This document shows positions 1 through 7,467 of a stretch of 44,688 bases of DNA, one piece after another (positions within the stretch are counted from its first letter, which is position 1; each line of letters starts with the position of its first letter). This DNA is from Alphaproteobacteria bacterium. Its GTDB lineage: Bacteria; Pseudomonadota; Alphaproteobacteria; DSM-16000; Inquilinaceae. A model generated the notes under the pieces. It was not told the origin of the DNA and did not search any database. It worked only from the letters and a program-made list of their open reading frames with translations. The stretch is taken from positions 1 through 44,688 of the forward strand of contig JANQIX010000090.1 in assembly GCA_028281925.1 (NCBI GenBank), given 5' to 3'. The position numbers and the translations under genes were made by a program.

Positions 1-560
1 ATGCCCGGGCCATCTTGTGGTGGCATCGCCAGCATCGCTTCTGCGGTGTCTGCGGCAGCCCGACGGAGAGCAGCCAGGCCGGCTATCTGCGGCGGTGCCG
101 GAACCCGGACTGCGCAGCACAGCAGTTCCCGCGCACCGATTCCGCCGCGATCGTGCTGGTCTATCACGGCGACAGCATTCTCTTGGGCCGGCAGCCGGGA
201 TGGCCGAGGGGCATGCATTCCGTGCTGGCCGGCTTCCTGGAACCCGGAGAGAGCCTTGAGGGCTGCGTCGCCCGCGAGATCAAAGAGGAAAGCGGCATCG
301 ACGTCACCGATATCCGCTACCATTCCTCACAGCCCTGGCCGTTTCCCCAGTCGATGATGGTCGGGTTCACCGCCCGCGCGCTCAACACCGACATTGTCCT
401 CGATCCGGAAGAGCTGGAGTCGGCCGCGTGGTACGCCCGATCCGCGCTGGCCGCGGCACCGCGCGAGCCTCGGCGGGGGGCTGATTTCTACCTGCCGCGG
501 CGGATCAGCATCGCCCGCCGGCTGATCGAAGACTGGATTGCCGGCGAAATCGTCGAATGA
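1..560 (+). CDS. nudC: NAD(+) diphosphatase NudC (5' end outside window)
   Basis: This Nudix hydrolase cleaves NADH/NAD to NMN(H) and AMP and can decap NAD-capped RNA. The reading frame is open from base 3, so the N-terminal part lies outside the window and the internal TTG at 15 is not the true start. A four-cysteine zinc ribbon is visible (CGVCGSPT, then CRNPDC about 20 residues on). It is followed by a full Nudix box, GFLEPGES...REIKEESGI, which carries the metal-binding REXXEE core. After it comes SQPWPFPQS, the signature that separates NudC from other Nudix enzymes. The stop is TGA at 558-560. I see no sign of damage; only the unseen 5' end is uncertain. Confidence 0.93.
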   Translation, partial: ARAILWWHRQHRFCGVCGSPTESSQAGYLRRCRNPDCAAQQFPRTDSAAIVLVYHGDSILLGRQPGWPRGMHSVLAGFLEPGESLEGCVAREIKEESGIDVTDIRYHSSQPWPFPQSMMVGFTARALNTDIVLDPEELESAAWYARSALAAAPREPRRGADFYLPRRISIARRLIEDWIAGEIVE

Positions 561-638
561 TGCGCTGACGGCGACAATCCCGTTGATTCGTGCGCGGGGC
601 ACGCGCTACCCAGAGCCGCGCTTTGAGGTTCTGCCGCC

Positions 639-1571
639 ATGCCCCCATCGGCCTTTCTTGTCCGTGACGTCATCCAGCACGTGCTTCCCACGCTGGTGGC
701 GCTCGTGCTGTTTGTGCCCTTGGCCACCGACGATGTTGGGGGCGGACCGCTGGTGCTGGGGGCGGTGGTGCTGGCCGTTGTCGCCGGGGCCCTTCTGTCG
801 ACAATCGGCGGACCGGTGGTCCGCCTGTTGCCTGGCCTTGCCGGACGGGCGCGGCGGCACCGGCGCAACCGGGCCTGGTGGAACCGAAACTTCGACTTCG
901 TCCGGCTGTGGTACCGCCTGACCCAGGCGGAGCGGCAGAATCTCTACGCCACGCAGGCCTATGCAGAGATGTACGCCATGGTGGGCTTCTACCTTCTGGC
1001 GTATGTCGTGATGAACGCGGTTCTGTGCTTCCTGGGATTTGCCCTGCCGGCGATGGAAGACGGGGCCGCGTTCGATCTGGAGATGGCGAAGACCATCGCC
1101 GCGGCGCTGTGGGAGATCGAGACGCCCATGTTCGGCGATTGGCGCGCACCGTCGATCGCGCTCGCGCTGATCGGCCTCTGCATGCTCGTGTTCGCCGTCA
1201 CCGGCCATGCGCGTGAGATGGAGCTGCTGTTCGGTGACGATGGCCAGTATGTCTCACTGGCCCGCATCCATCATCTGGAGACCGGCGACATCGCCACCGG
1301 CCTCTGGGGCCGCGTGTCCCGCGCGGGCCGTCCGCTGGCCAATGCGTCGATCACGATCATGGACGTCAATGACGAGAAGCTCGGCTGGTCCGAGACGGAC
1401 CGTCGTGGTCGATTCCAGGCACCGCATCTGTTCGCTGACAGCTTTCCGCCGGGTCAGGAGGCGGGCGCACGCACCTTCCGTCTTGAGATCTCCACGGACG
1501 ACGAAGACAAGCTTTGCGTGATTCCGTTGACGCGGCGCCAAATCCCAGAGCTGAATATCAACCTTACTTGA
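639..1571 (+). CDS. Membrane protein of unknown function
   Basis: I do not recognise this 310-residue protein. It has two hydrophobic stretches near the N terminus (about residues 14-32 and 38-58), an Arg-rich cytosolic-type loop (RARRHRRNR), and two further transmembrane candidates at about 113-138 and 170-190. The C-terminal third is soluble and resembles a small beta-sandwich of the carboxypeptidase-regulatory kind, with VSRAGRPLANASITIMDVND followed by GWSETDRRGRFQAP. That suggests a membrane-anchored extracytoplasmic domain. It lies on the same strand as nudC, 78 bp downstream, and precedes a cell-wall lytic enzyme. The ATG at 639 is the first start in the frame. Function is unknown. Confidence 0.7.
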   Translation: MPPSAFLVRDVIQHVLPTLVALVLFVPLATDDVGGGPLVLGAVVLAVVAGALLSTIGGPVVRLLPGLAGRARRHRRNRAWWNRNFDFVRLWYRLTQAERQNLYATQAYAEMYAMVGFYLLAYVVMNAVLCFLGFALPAMEDGAAFDLEMAKTIAAALWEIETPMFGDWRAPSIALALIGLCMLVFAVTGHAREMELLFGDDGQYVSLARIHHLETGDIATGLWGRVSRAGRPLANASITIMDVNDEKLGWSETDRRGRFQAPHLFADSFPPGQEAGARTFRLEISTDDEDKLCVIPLTRRQIPELNINLT

Positions 1572-1688
1572 CCCGTTTCTCGCCAACCGCCCTTGGCGGA
1601 CTTATTGATTTCTTGGCGAATGCAGCGCGCGCGGATACTGTGAGTGCCGCGGCGGGACGAAGCGCTGCAGCCCAGGGAGTCTTTGTAG

Positions 1689-3491
1689 ATGACATCTTCA
1701 ATCGGCACTGATCTGGACTTTCGCCCCGTGCGCCGCCGCCTCGCCTTGGCCGCCGTCGCGCTGATCGCCTGCGTCGGCGTCGGCCGCGCGGACTCGCCGC
1801 CGCAGGTGGCGATCACGCCGCAGGGCATCACGCTGCCTAGCAATCCGGGCGCGGCCGGCCGCAATCTGCCGGCGACGGATGTCGAACGCTATCGCCAGAT
1901 CTTCGCCCTGCAGGAAGCGGGCGACATGGGTAGCGCTGACCGCCTGATCGGGCAACTGCAGGACCGGACGCTTTTGGGCTATGTGCTGGCCCAGCGCTAC
2001 CTGCACCCGACGGCCTGGACGTCGTCCTTCGACGAATTGAGCGACTGGCTGTCGCAGTACTCCGACCACGCGATCGCAGACCGCATCTATGCGCTCGCCG
2101 AACGCCGCGGTGGCAGTAGTGCGCGCGGCTTGGCAGTCCCGTCCATCGTGCGCGACCCGGCCACCAGTGACGTCGAGCGCTACGGCGTGGCGCGCTGCAG
2201 CTATTCCGATGCCGGTGGGACGGCGGAAAGCCGCGTGCGCCGCTATATCCGCAACGACCAGATGTCCCAGGCGCTGTCCTATCTGGAAGGCCAGCGCGCG
2301 AGCCTCGACCCCATTGTCTACGGTCGCCTGCGTGCCGATGTGGCGGCCGGCTATTACTTCTACGGCGACGATCAGCGGGCGTTGGCCGAAGCCCAGACCG
2401 CGGCGGCAGCGGCCGGCACCTATGCCCCGCGCGCCGGCTGGACCGCCGGCCTGGCCGCGTGGCGCATGGGCGATTTCGCGCTGGCCGCGCAACAGTTCAC
2501 GACTGTGGCAAACGCCCAGTGCGCCTCGGCTTGGTGGCAGGCGGGCGGCGCCTATTGGGCCCACCGTGCCTACCTGCGCGCCCGTGACCCGCGCTCGGCC
2601 ACGCGTTGGCTGCGCGAGGCAGCACAGTATCCGCGCACCTTTTACGGCCTGATGGCGAACCGCGTGCTCGGCACCGATCCGGTCTTCGACTTCACCGTCC
2701 AGTCGCTGACGCCGGCCCATATCGCGACCGTCTCGGGTATCCCCGCCGGCCAGCGCGGTATCGCGCTGTTGGAGGCCGGGCAGCTTGAATGGGCGGAGCT
2801 TGAGCTGCGCGAGGTCGCGGCCCGCGGCAACCCCGCCATGCACCAGGCCCTGATCGCGCTGGCGGAAACGGCCGAACTGCCGCGCCTCGCCATCCTGATC
2901 GGCCGCTCCGCGCAGCCGGGCGCCGGGCGCTATTACGACGGCGCGCTCTATCCCGTGGCGCATTGGCAGCCCGCGGGCGGCCTGCGCATCGACCAGGCGC
3001 TGATCCACGCCATCATGCGTGAGGAAAGCCGCTTTAACCCCACGGCCGTCAGCCATGCCGGTGCGACCGGTCTGATGCAGCTGATGCCCGGCACTGCCAG
3101 CCTGGTGGCCGGCACCAACTATCGCGGCGGCAATCGCGTGGCACTCTATGAGCCGGAGCTGAACATGGAGCTCGGCCAGCGCTATGTGCGTGACCTGTTG
3201 TCTGGGCCGACGGCCGATGGCGACATCATCCGCATGCTGGCCTCCTACAACGCTGGGCCGGGCAATGTCGGGCGCTGGATGGCGGAGATCGACTACCGCA
3301 ATGACCCGCTGTTGTTCATGGAGTCGATCCCGATCCTGGAAACGCGGTTCTATCTTGAAAAAGTGATCGCCTCGTTCTGGATCTATCGGATGCGCCTGAA
3401 CCAGCCGATGCCCACATTGGATGCTATGGCAGCGGGCCAATGGCCACAGTACCAGCCGTTGGATTCGCGCGTCGCGCAGCTGCCGCAATAG
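1689..3491 (+). CDS. slt: Soluble lytic murein transglycosylase (Slt70-like)
   Basis: This enzyme cleaves the MurNAc-GlcNAc bond of peptidoglycan in the periplasm, leaving 1,6-anhydroMurNAc ends. An N-terminal signal-like segment (about residues 18-34, ALAAVALIACVGVGRA) is followed by a long alpha-helical superhelix of Slt70 type. The C-terminal SLT domain spans about residues 430-570: ALIHAIMREESRFNP carries the catalytic Glu (residue 446), then GATGLMQLMPGTA and ASYNAGPGNVGRW. At 600 residues its length suits the Slt70 family. The next gene, moaB, starts 14 bp after the stop, so the two are probably cotranscribed. A weak TTGGCG/GATACT-like promoter could be drawn in the 117-bp upstream gap, but I do not call it. 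Confidence 0.93.
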   Translation: MTSSIGTDLDFRPVRRRLALAAVALIACVGVGRADSPPQVAITPQGITLPSNPGAAGRNLPATDVERYRQIFALQEAGDMGSADRLIGQLQDRTLLGYVLAQRYLHPTAWTSSFDELSDWLSQYSDHAIADRIYALAERRGGSSARGLAVPSIVRDPATSDVERYGVARCSYSDAGGTAESRVRRYIRNDQMSQALSYLEGQRASLDPIVYGRLRADVAAGYYFYGDDQRALAEAQTAAAAAGTYAPRAGWTAGLAAWRMGDFALAAQQFTTVANAQCASAWWQAGGAYWAHRAYLRARDPRSATRWLREAAQYPRTFYGLMANRVLGTDPVFDFTVQSLTPAHIATVSGIPAGQRGIALLEAGQLEWAELELREVAARGNPAMHQALIALAETAELPRLAILIGRSAQPGAGRYYDGALYPVAHWQPAGGLRIDQALIHAIMREESRFNPTAVSHAGATGLMQLMPGTASLVAGTNYRGGNRVALYEPELNMELGQRYVRDLLSGPTADGDIIRMLASYNAGPGNVGRWMAEIDYRNDPLLFMESIPILETRFYLEKVIASFWIYRMRLNQPMPTLDAMAAGQWPQYQPLDSRVAQLPQ

Positions 3492-3505
3492 CCGAGGAAA
3501 GGCCC

Positions 3506-4051
3506 ATGAGCCGGATTGACGACGACCGCCCGTTCCTGCCCGTCAGCATCGCGGTGCTGACCGTTTCGGACACGCGGTCGCTGGCCAACGACAAGTCCGG
3601 CGACACGCTGGTGGGCCGCATCGAGGCCGCCGGCCATCGGGTGGTTGATCGCGACATCGTGCATGACGAGGTGGAAGAAATCGTAACCCGGCTGAAAACC
3701 TGGATCTCGGATCCGGCGGTCGATGTGGTGATCTCCACCGGCGGTACAGGCGTGACCGGGCGCGACATCACGCCGGAAGCCTTCGCCAAGGTCTACGAGA
3801 AGGACATTCCCGGCTTCGGCGAGCTGTTCCGCATGCTGAGCTTCCAGAAGGTCGGCACTTCGACGATCCAGAGCCGCGCCACCGCCGGTGTGGCCGGCGG
3901 CACCTACTTGTTCGCCGTCCCCGGCTCCCCCGGCGCCTGCCGCGACGCCTGGGACGACATCCTGGTCCACCAGCTCGACTACCGCCACCGCCCGTGCAAC
4001 TTCGTCGAACTGATGCCGCGTTTGACGGAGCATCAGAAAAAGGCGGGGTAA
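3506..4051 (+). CDS. moaB: Molybdenum cofactor biosynthesis protein MoaB
   Basis: This is a MoaB/Mog-type molybdopterin adenylyltransferase fold of 181 residues, acting in the cytoplasm in molybdenum cofactor synthesis. The family motifs are present: SIAVLTVSDTRS near the N terminus, the substrate loop STGGTGVTGRDITPEA, and the C-terminal FAVPGSPGACRDAWD followed by LMPRLTEHQKK. The start at 3506 is chosen because GAGGAAA lies six bases upstream. An in-frame GTG-type start at 3440 would run back into the transglycosylase gene. MoaB itself is often enzymatically redundant, and sequence alone does not prove the adenylylation activity here. Confidence 0.93.
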   Translation: MSRIDDDRPFLPVSIAVLTVSDTRSLANDKSGDTLVGRIEAAGHRVVDRDIVHDEVEEIVTRLKTWISDPAVDVVISTGGTGVTGRDITPEAFAKVYEKDIPGFGELFRMLSFQKVGTSTIQSRATAGVAGGTYLFAVPGSPGACRDAWDDILVHQLDYRHRPCNFVELMPRLTEHQKKAG

Positions 4052-4130
4052 GCGCCGACAAGAACCTGGACCCGTCGCGCTCGCGCATGCGAGCACCTCC
4101 GGCCCATGTCCGCGATCTGAAGCCCAGGAG

Positions 4131-4150
4131 GTCTTCGCCTTCGCGAAGAC
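4131..4150. repeat. Perfect short hairpin
   Basis: GTCTTCGC and GCGAAGAC form a perfect 8-bp stem with a CTTC loop, 80 bp after the moaB stop. No T-run follows on either strand, so a Rho-independent terminator is not well supported. It may belong to the repetitive intergenic element that continues to 4257. Confidence 0.4.
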
Positions 4151-4180
4151 GACGAGATGGATGGTGGGCGACAGCTGCTG

Positions 4181-4257
4181 CGGGTTTCGCTCTGCTCAAC
4201 CCGACCTACGAGGTGATGAGCCGCTCGTAGGTCGAATCAAGCGAAGCGCGATCCGAC
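4181..4257. repeat. Inverted pair of REP-like elements
   Basis: Two roughly 30-nt units face each other. The left unit (4181-4210) on the minus strand reads CGTAGGTCGGGTTGAGC and continues to GAAACCCG. The right unit (4226-4257) on the plus strand reads CGTAGGTCGAATCAAGCG and ends GCGCGATCCGAC. Each unit is itself a hairpin built around GTAGGTCGGRT, as in REP/BIME elements mobilised by RAYT transposases. A second pair of the same family lies at 27908-27995. The pair sits between the convergent moaB and DUF3501 genes, where REPs are typically found. Confidence 0.75.
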
Positions 4258-4271
4258 AGTCGGTCCGACCC

Positions 4272-4862
4272 TCAGTCCAGGTCCTTCGCCAGCTCCGCCC
4301 GGACCTCTTCCGGGATCACCGCCATGTGCTCATACGCCGGATGGGTGATGGCCAGCAGCGTACGGGTGCCGGGGGTCTTGAAGGCGGCCTTCTGCGCATC
4401 GGTCAGCGCGAAGTGGACGAACTGCACGGATGACGCCTTGCCGGCGGCCGAGGTGCGGTCGACATCCTCCTCAGCCGCGGCGGTGATGGTCTCGCCGCCG
4501 ATCTCCAGCGTCATGGTCTCTTCCACGCCGCCCAGCTTGCCCAGCACATTGGCGCGCAGGGTGGGGTTGTCGATCTCGAACATCACCGTGGCCACAAGCT
4601 CGCCGCCCTTAGGGATCAGCGGGTTGTAGGCTTCCAGCTCGTCGGCGATCTGCTCCTCCCCGCCGCGCTCGATGAACAGCATCTCATGCACCTGATGCCA
4701 CATCGTCTCGTAGCTCTCGAAATAGAAGGTGGCGTGGGGGCCGATCGCCACGCGCCGCCGGTCCTTGATCGGGCGCATCTCGCGCCGCTTGTCGGCGCGG
4801 ATCTTGGCATAGGCCTCCATCGGCATGATGTCGGCGCGGGTGATCTCGTGCTTGGCGGTCAT
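4272..4862 (-). CDS. DUF3501 family protein
   Basis: This cytoplasmic protein of 196 residues has no assigned biochemical function. It matches the DUF3501 family as I remember it: EITRADIMPMEAYAKIRADKRREM near the N terminus, then a region with FYFESYETMWHQVHEMLFIERGG. In many proteobacteria this family is encoded beside a rubrerythrin and a CCG-domain iron-sulfur protein, exactly as here (the upstream gene ends 44 bp away). That association suggests a role in handling peroxide or iron, which is inference. The AUG at 4862 has a poor Shine-Dalgarno, which suggests translation dependent on the upstream genes. Confidence 0.85.
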   Translation of the reverse strand: MTAKHEITRADIMPMEAYAKIRADKRREMRPIKDRRRVAIGPHATFYFESYETMWHQVHEMLFIERGGEEQIADELEAYNPLIPKGGELVATVMFEIDNPTLRANVLGKLGGVEETMTLEIGGETITAAAEEDVDRTSAAGKASSVQFVHFALTDAQKAAFKTPGTRTLLAITHPAYEHMAVIPEEVRAELAKDLD

Positions 4863-4906
4863 GGTCGGCAGTGATCCGTTGTCTCAAGGTGTCCGTCGGC
4901 AGTGAT

Positions 4907-6259
4907 CTATGCGGCGTCGCCCAGCAGGCCATAGGCCCTGGCGAACAGCTCGATCGGATGGGGGGCCGTCTCGGGCACAGCGGCACCGTTGGCCAGCTTG
5001 GCCATGCCTTGCACGATGTGCGGGCCGGCCAGCGGGCATTCCGAGGCCAGATGGGCGTTGCCGGATTTGAGTGCCTGGCGCGACACCGGGCGGCCGACCT
5101 TCAGCGCCGTCTCGAAATTGTCCTTCATGACGCCCCAGGATCCGCCATGGCCGGAACAGCGCTCGATCACGTCGATCTTGGCCTCGGGGATCAGGCGCAA
5201 GAGGTCGGCGGCCTTCTGGCCCATATTCTGGGCGCGCGCGTGACAGGCGATATGTAAGCTCACGCCGCCCTCAAGCGGACCGAGCCCTTCAGCCAGGCCT
5301 TCCTTCCGGGCGATGTCGACGATGTATTCGGCGATGTCGAAGCTCGCCTCCGACAACCGTTTCACAGCCGGATTGTCCGGCACGATCAGCGGCCATTCGA
5401 ACTTCAGCATCAGCGTGCAGCTGGGCACCAGGGAGATGACGTCGTAGCCCTTGTCGATCCAGGGCCCCAGGGTTTCGGCGATGCTCTCGGCCGCCTTTGC
5501 CACTTTGGCGATGTCGCCATGCTCGAGCTGGGGCATGCCGCAGCAGCGCGGATGTACCACCTCGGTCTCGACGCCGTTATGCGCCAGCACCGCACGCGCC
5601 GCCATGCCGATGGGCGGGTTGTTGTAGTTGACGAAGCAGGTGGAATAAAGAACGGCCTTACGCCCATAGGCCGGTGCCGTCGTACTGACTTCGGCCGGCT
5701 CCTGCGCGGCGCGCACCGTGAAGGTCTTGCCGTGATAGCGCGGCAGCTCTGCCGCACGGTCGACACCGGCGGCCTTCTCCATCAAGGGGCGGGTCAGGCT
5801 GTTGCCGGTACGGGTCGCCCAGTTGGCCAGCGGGGCCACCAACGTGCCGGCCTTACCATAGCGGTCGGTGGCCGTGAGTTGCCGATCCACCCAGCCAACA
5901 CCGGCCTTCTTCGCCTCTATGGCGCGATAGCGCAGCATCAGGTGCGGGAAATCCAGGTTGAACTCGTGCGGCGGCACATAAGGACACTTGGTCATGAAGC
6001 ACATGTCGCAGAGCGTGCAGGCATCCACGACCGGCTTGAAGCCGCTGGACTCAACGGCATCCAATTCGCCCGTCTCACTCTCGTCGATAAGGTCGAACAG
6101 GCGCGGAAAGCTGTCGCAGAGATTGAAGCACCGGCGGCAGCCATGACAGATGTCGAAGACGCGCCGTAGCTCTTCGTCCAGCTTCGCTTCGTCATAAAAT
6201 TCGGGATTCTGCCAATCGATGGGGTGCCTGACCGGCGCCTCCAGACTGCCTTCGCGCAT
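4907..6259 (-). CDS. Iron-sulfur protein with two CCG domains (HdrD/GlpC-like)
   Basis: This 450-residue protein resembles GlpC, GlcF and heterodisulfide reductase subunit D, which pass electrons between flavoproteins and quinones or disulfides. The N-terminal part has two cluster motifs, CHGCRRCFNLCDSFP and CTLCDMCFMTKCP; each has four cysteines, although CHGCRRCFNLC is spaced for a ferredoxin-type [4Fe-4S]. The C-terminal half has the two cysteine-rich domains: TCFVNYNNPPIG with RCCGMPQLEHGD, and ACHARAQNMG with RCSGHGGSWG. In the second CCG motif the usual Cys-Cys-Gly is Cys-Ser-Gly. GGAGGGG lies just upstream of the start. Its neighbours, rubrerythrin and DUF3501, suggest it supplies electrons for peroxide reduction; this is inference. 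Confidence 0.88.
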   Translation of the reverse strand: MREGSLEAPVRHPIDWQNPEFYDEAKLDEELRRVFDICHGCRRCFNLCDSFPRLFDLIDESETGELDAVESSGFKPVVDACTLCDMCFMTKCPYVPPHEFNLDFPHLMLRYRAIEAKKAGVGWVDRQLTATDRYGKAGTLVAPLANWATRTGNSLTRPLMEKAAGVDRAAELPRYHGKTFTVRAAQEPAEVSTTAPAYGRKAVLYSTCFVNYNNPPIGMAARAVLAHNGVETEVVHPRCCGMPQLEHGDIAKVAKAAESIAETLGPWIDKGYDVISLVPSCTLMLKFEWPLIVPDNPAVKRLSEASFDIAEYIVDIARKEGLAEGLGPLEGGVSLHIACHARAQNMGQKAADLLRLIPEAKIDVIERCSGHGGSWGVMKDNFETALKVGRPVSRQALKSGNAHLASECPLAGPHIVQGMAKLANGAAVPETAPHPIELFARAYGLLGDAA

Positions 6260-6355
6260 CTGCCCCTCCGCAATACGCTCGCGTCAAACAAACAACAGGA
6301 CAAACCGAACCGTGCACCGCAGCCATGCCAAGGTGCAGGTGGGCCATAACAATGA

Positions 6356-6378
6356 CGGGGACCCCGTGAGGGTCCCCG
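6356..6378 (-). terminator. Strong hairpin between rubrerythrin and iron-sulfur gene
   Basis: CGGGGACCC and GGGTCCCCG form a perfect 9-bp stem with a 5-nt loop, 43 bp after the rubrerythrin stop. On the minus strand it is followed by TCATTGTTAT, which is only moderately T-rich. It may act as a partial terminator that makes rubrerythrin mRNA more abundant than the two downstream genes, or as an mRNA 3'-end stabiliser. Confidence 0.6.
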
Positions 6379-6421
6379 CCCATATCTACGGTCGGATACC
6401 GCTCCGCGCCGCTGTGCCGAC

Positions 6422-6838
6422 TTACGACAGCGTGTCGAGAGCCTTCTGGAACCGGCCGGCGTGGGACTTCTCAGCCTTGGCCAGCGTCTCGAACCAGTCC
6501 GCGATCTCGTCGAAGCCTTCCTCGCGGGCCGTGCGCGCCATACCCGGATACATGTCCGTGTATTCATGCGTCTCGCCGGCGATGGCCGCCTTGAGGTTCA
6601 TGTCGGTGCCACCGATCGGCTCGCCCGTCGCCGGGTCGCCAACTTCCTCGAGGAATTCCAGATGGCCGTGGGCGTGTCCCGTCTCGCCCTCCGCGGTCGA
6701 CCGGAATACGGCCGCGACGTCGTTGTACCCCTCGATATCAGCCTTCTGCGCGAAATAGAGATACCGGCGGTTGGCCTGGCTCTCGCCCGCAAAGGCTTCC
6801 TTCAGATTGTCCTCGGTCTTGCTGCCCTTAAGAGACAT
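6422..6838 (-). CDS. Rubrerythrin, diiron domain only
   Basis: Rubrerythrins are non-haem diiron peroxidases that reduce hydrogen peroxide in the cytoplasm. The 138 residues form the ferritin-like four-helix domain, with the ligand helices FAGESQANRRYLYFAQKA, STAEGETGHAHGHLEF, AIAGETHEYTDMYPGMA and AKAEKSHAGRF, supplying the Glu and His iron ligands. There is no C-terminal rubredoxin domain, so an external electron donor is needed; the iron-sulfur protein encoded next is a candidate. GGGGGAA lies about six bases before the ATG. The promoter and an Irr-box-like palindrome are at 6938-6983, pointing to control by iron or haem status. Confidence 0.93.
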   Translation of the reverse strand: MSLKGSKTEDNLKEAFAGESQANRRYLYFAQKADIEGYNDVAAVFRSTAEGETGHAHGHLEFLEEVGDPATGEPIGGTDMNLKAAIAGETHEYTDMYPGMARTAREEGFDEIADWFETLAKAEKSHAGRFQKALDTLS

Positions 6839-6937
6839 CGTGTTCCCCCGTTGCCCTGCTGTGCAGTGCGGCGCCTCGGGCCGTGTGGCGCCGCCCCTCC
6901 GTCACCTGCCGCAAGTGCCGCAAGCGTTCGGAAAAAT

Positions 6938-6966
6938 CGTATACAACTAAGGCGTTTGAAGATCAA
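6938..6966 (-). promoter_or_regulatory. Sigma70-type promoter for rubrerythrin operon
   Basis: On the minus strand, TTGATC (-35, at 6961-6966) and TATACG (-10, at 6938-6943) are separated by exactly 17 bp. Each hexamer matches consensus at four of six positions. The predicted leader to the rubrerythrin ATG is about 95 nt. It lies directly against the Irr-box-like palindrome. Confidence 0.55.
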
Positions 6967-6983
6967 TTCAGAATGATTCTAAA
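6967..6983. promoter_or_regulatory. Irr-box (ICE-like) palindrome
   Basis: TTCAGAA-TGA-TTCTAAA matches the rhizobial iron control element TTTAGAA-NNN-TTCTAAA with one mismatch. It lies between the irr stop codon and the rubrerythrin promoter, touching the -35 hexamer. The Irr-type regulator is encoded immediately upstream. Whether binding would repress or activate cannot be told from position alone. Confidence 0.65.
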
Positions 6984-6985
6984 AA

Positions 6986-7414
6986 CTATTCAGCCGCTTG
7001 CGCCTTGGCCACGCGGACGATGACATCGACCCGCGAAATCTGCATCCCGGCCGGCGCCGAAGGCAGGTCGGACACGCTCAGCTTCGCCCCTTCGATGTCG
7101 AACAGCCGGCCCGTCTCTTCATTGAAGAAATGGTGGTGCTCCCGGATATTCGTATCGAAGTACGAGCGGCCGGCATCAACCACGACCTCGCGCAAGAGAC
7201 CGGCAGCCGTGAATTGGTGCAGCGTGTTGTAGATGGTCGCCAGCGACACGCTGATACGGGCGTGGCGTGCTTCGGCGTGCAGCTGTTCCGCCGTCACGTG
7301 GCGGTCGCCGTTCTCGAACAGCAGCCGGCCGAGCGCCAAGCGCTGCCGTGTCGGCCGCAATCCCGCGTCCTGCAACAGGTCGAGGACATGCTTATAGGGG
7401 CGTGCGGTACCCAT
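6986..7414 (-). CDS. irr: Irr-type Fur-family iron/haem-responsive regulator
   Basis: Irr proteins sense haem availability in alphaproteobacteria and control haem synthesis, iron storage and oxidative-stress genes. The sequence matches Irr rather than classic Fur: LRPTRQRLALGRLLFENGDRHVTAEQLH, then SLATIYNTLHQFTAAGLLREV for the winged-helix DNA-binding part, and YFDTNIREHHHFF with the His triad (residues 93-95) used for metal or haem binding. The N-terminal haem-regulatory Cys motif known from Bradyrhizobium is absent, as in many other Irr proteins. The ATG at 7414 is preferred because the family begins near this point; an in-frame start at 7483 would overlap the upstream cyclase gene. It is encoded just ahead of its likely target, the rubrerythrin operon. 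Confidence 0.88.
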   Translation of the reverse strand: MGTARPYKHVLDLLQDAGLRPTRQRLALGRLLFENGDRHVTAEQLHAEARHARISVSLATIYNTLHQFTAAGLLREVVVDAGRSYFDTNIREHHHFFNEETGRLFDIEGAKLSVSDLPSAPAGMQISRVDVIVRVAKAQAAE

Positions 7415-7467
7415 ACCTCGCAACCTTGTCAGTTCAGTATCGGTCGCAACTAATACACTAGACCCAA

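Noticed and set aside
1698..3488. 596-codon open frame on the minus strand opposite the lytic transglycosylase
   Set aside because: It mirrors slt codon by codon, has no recognisable domain and is His/Arg/Ala-rich, as expected of an antisense frame in GC-rich DNA.
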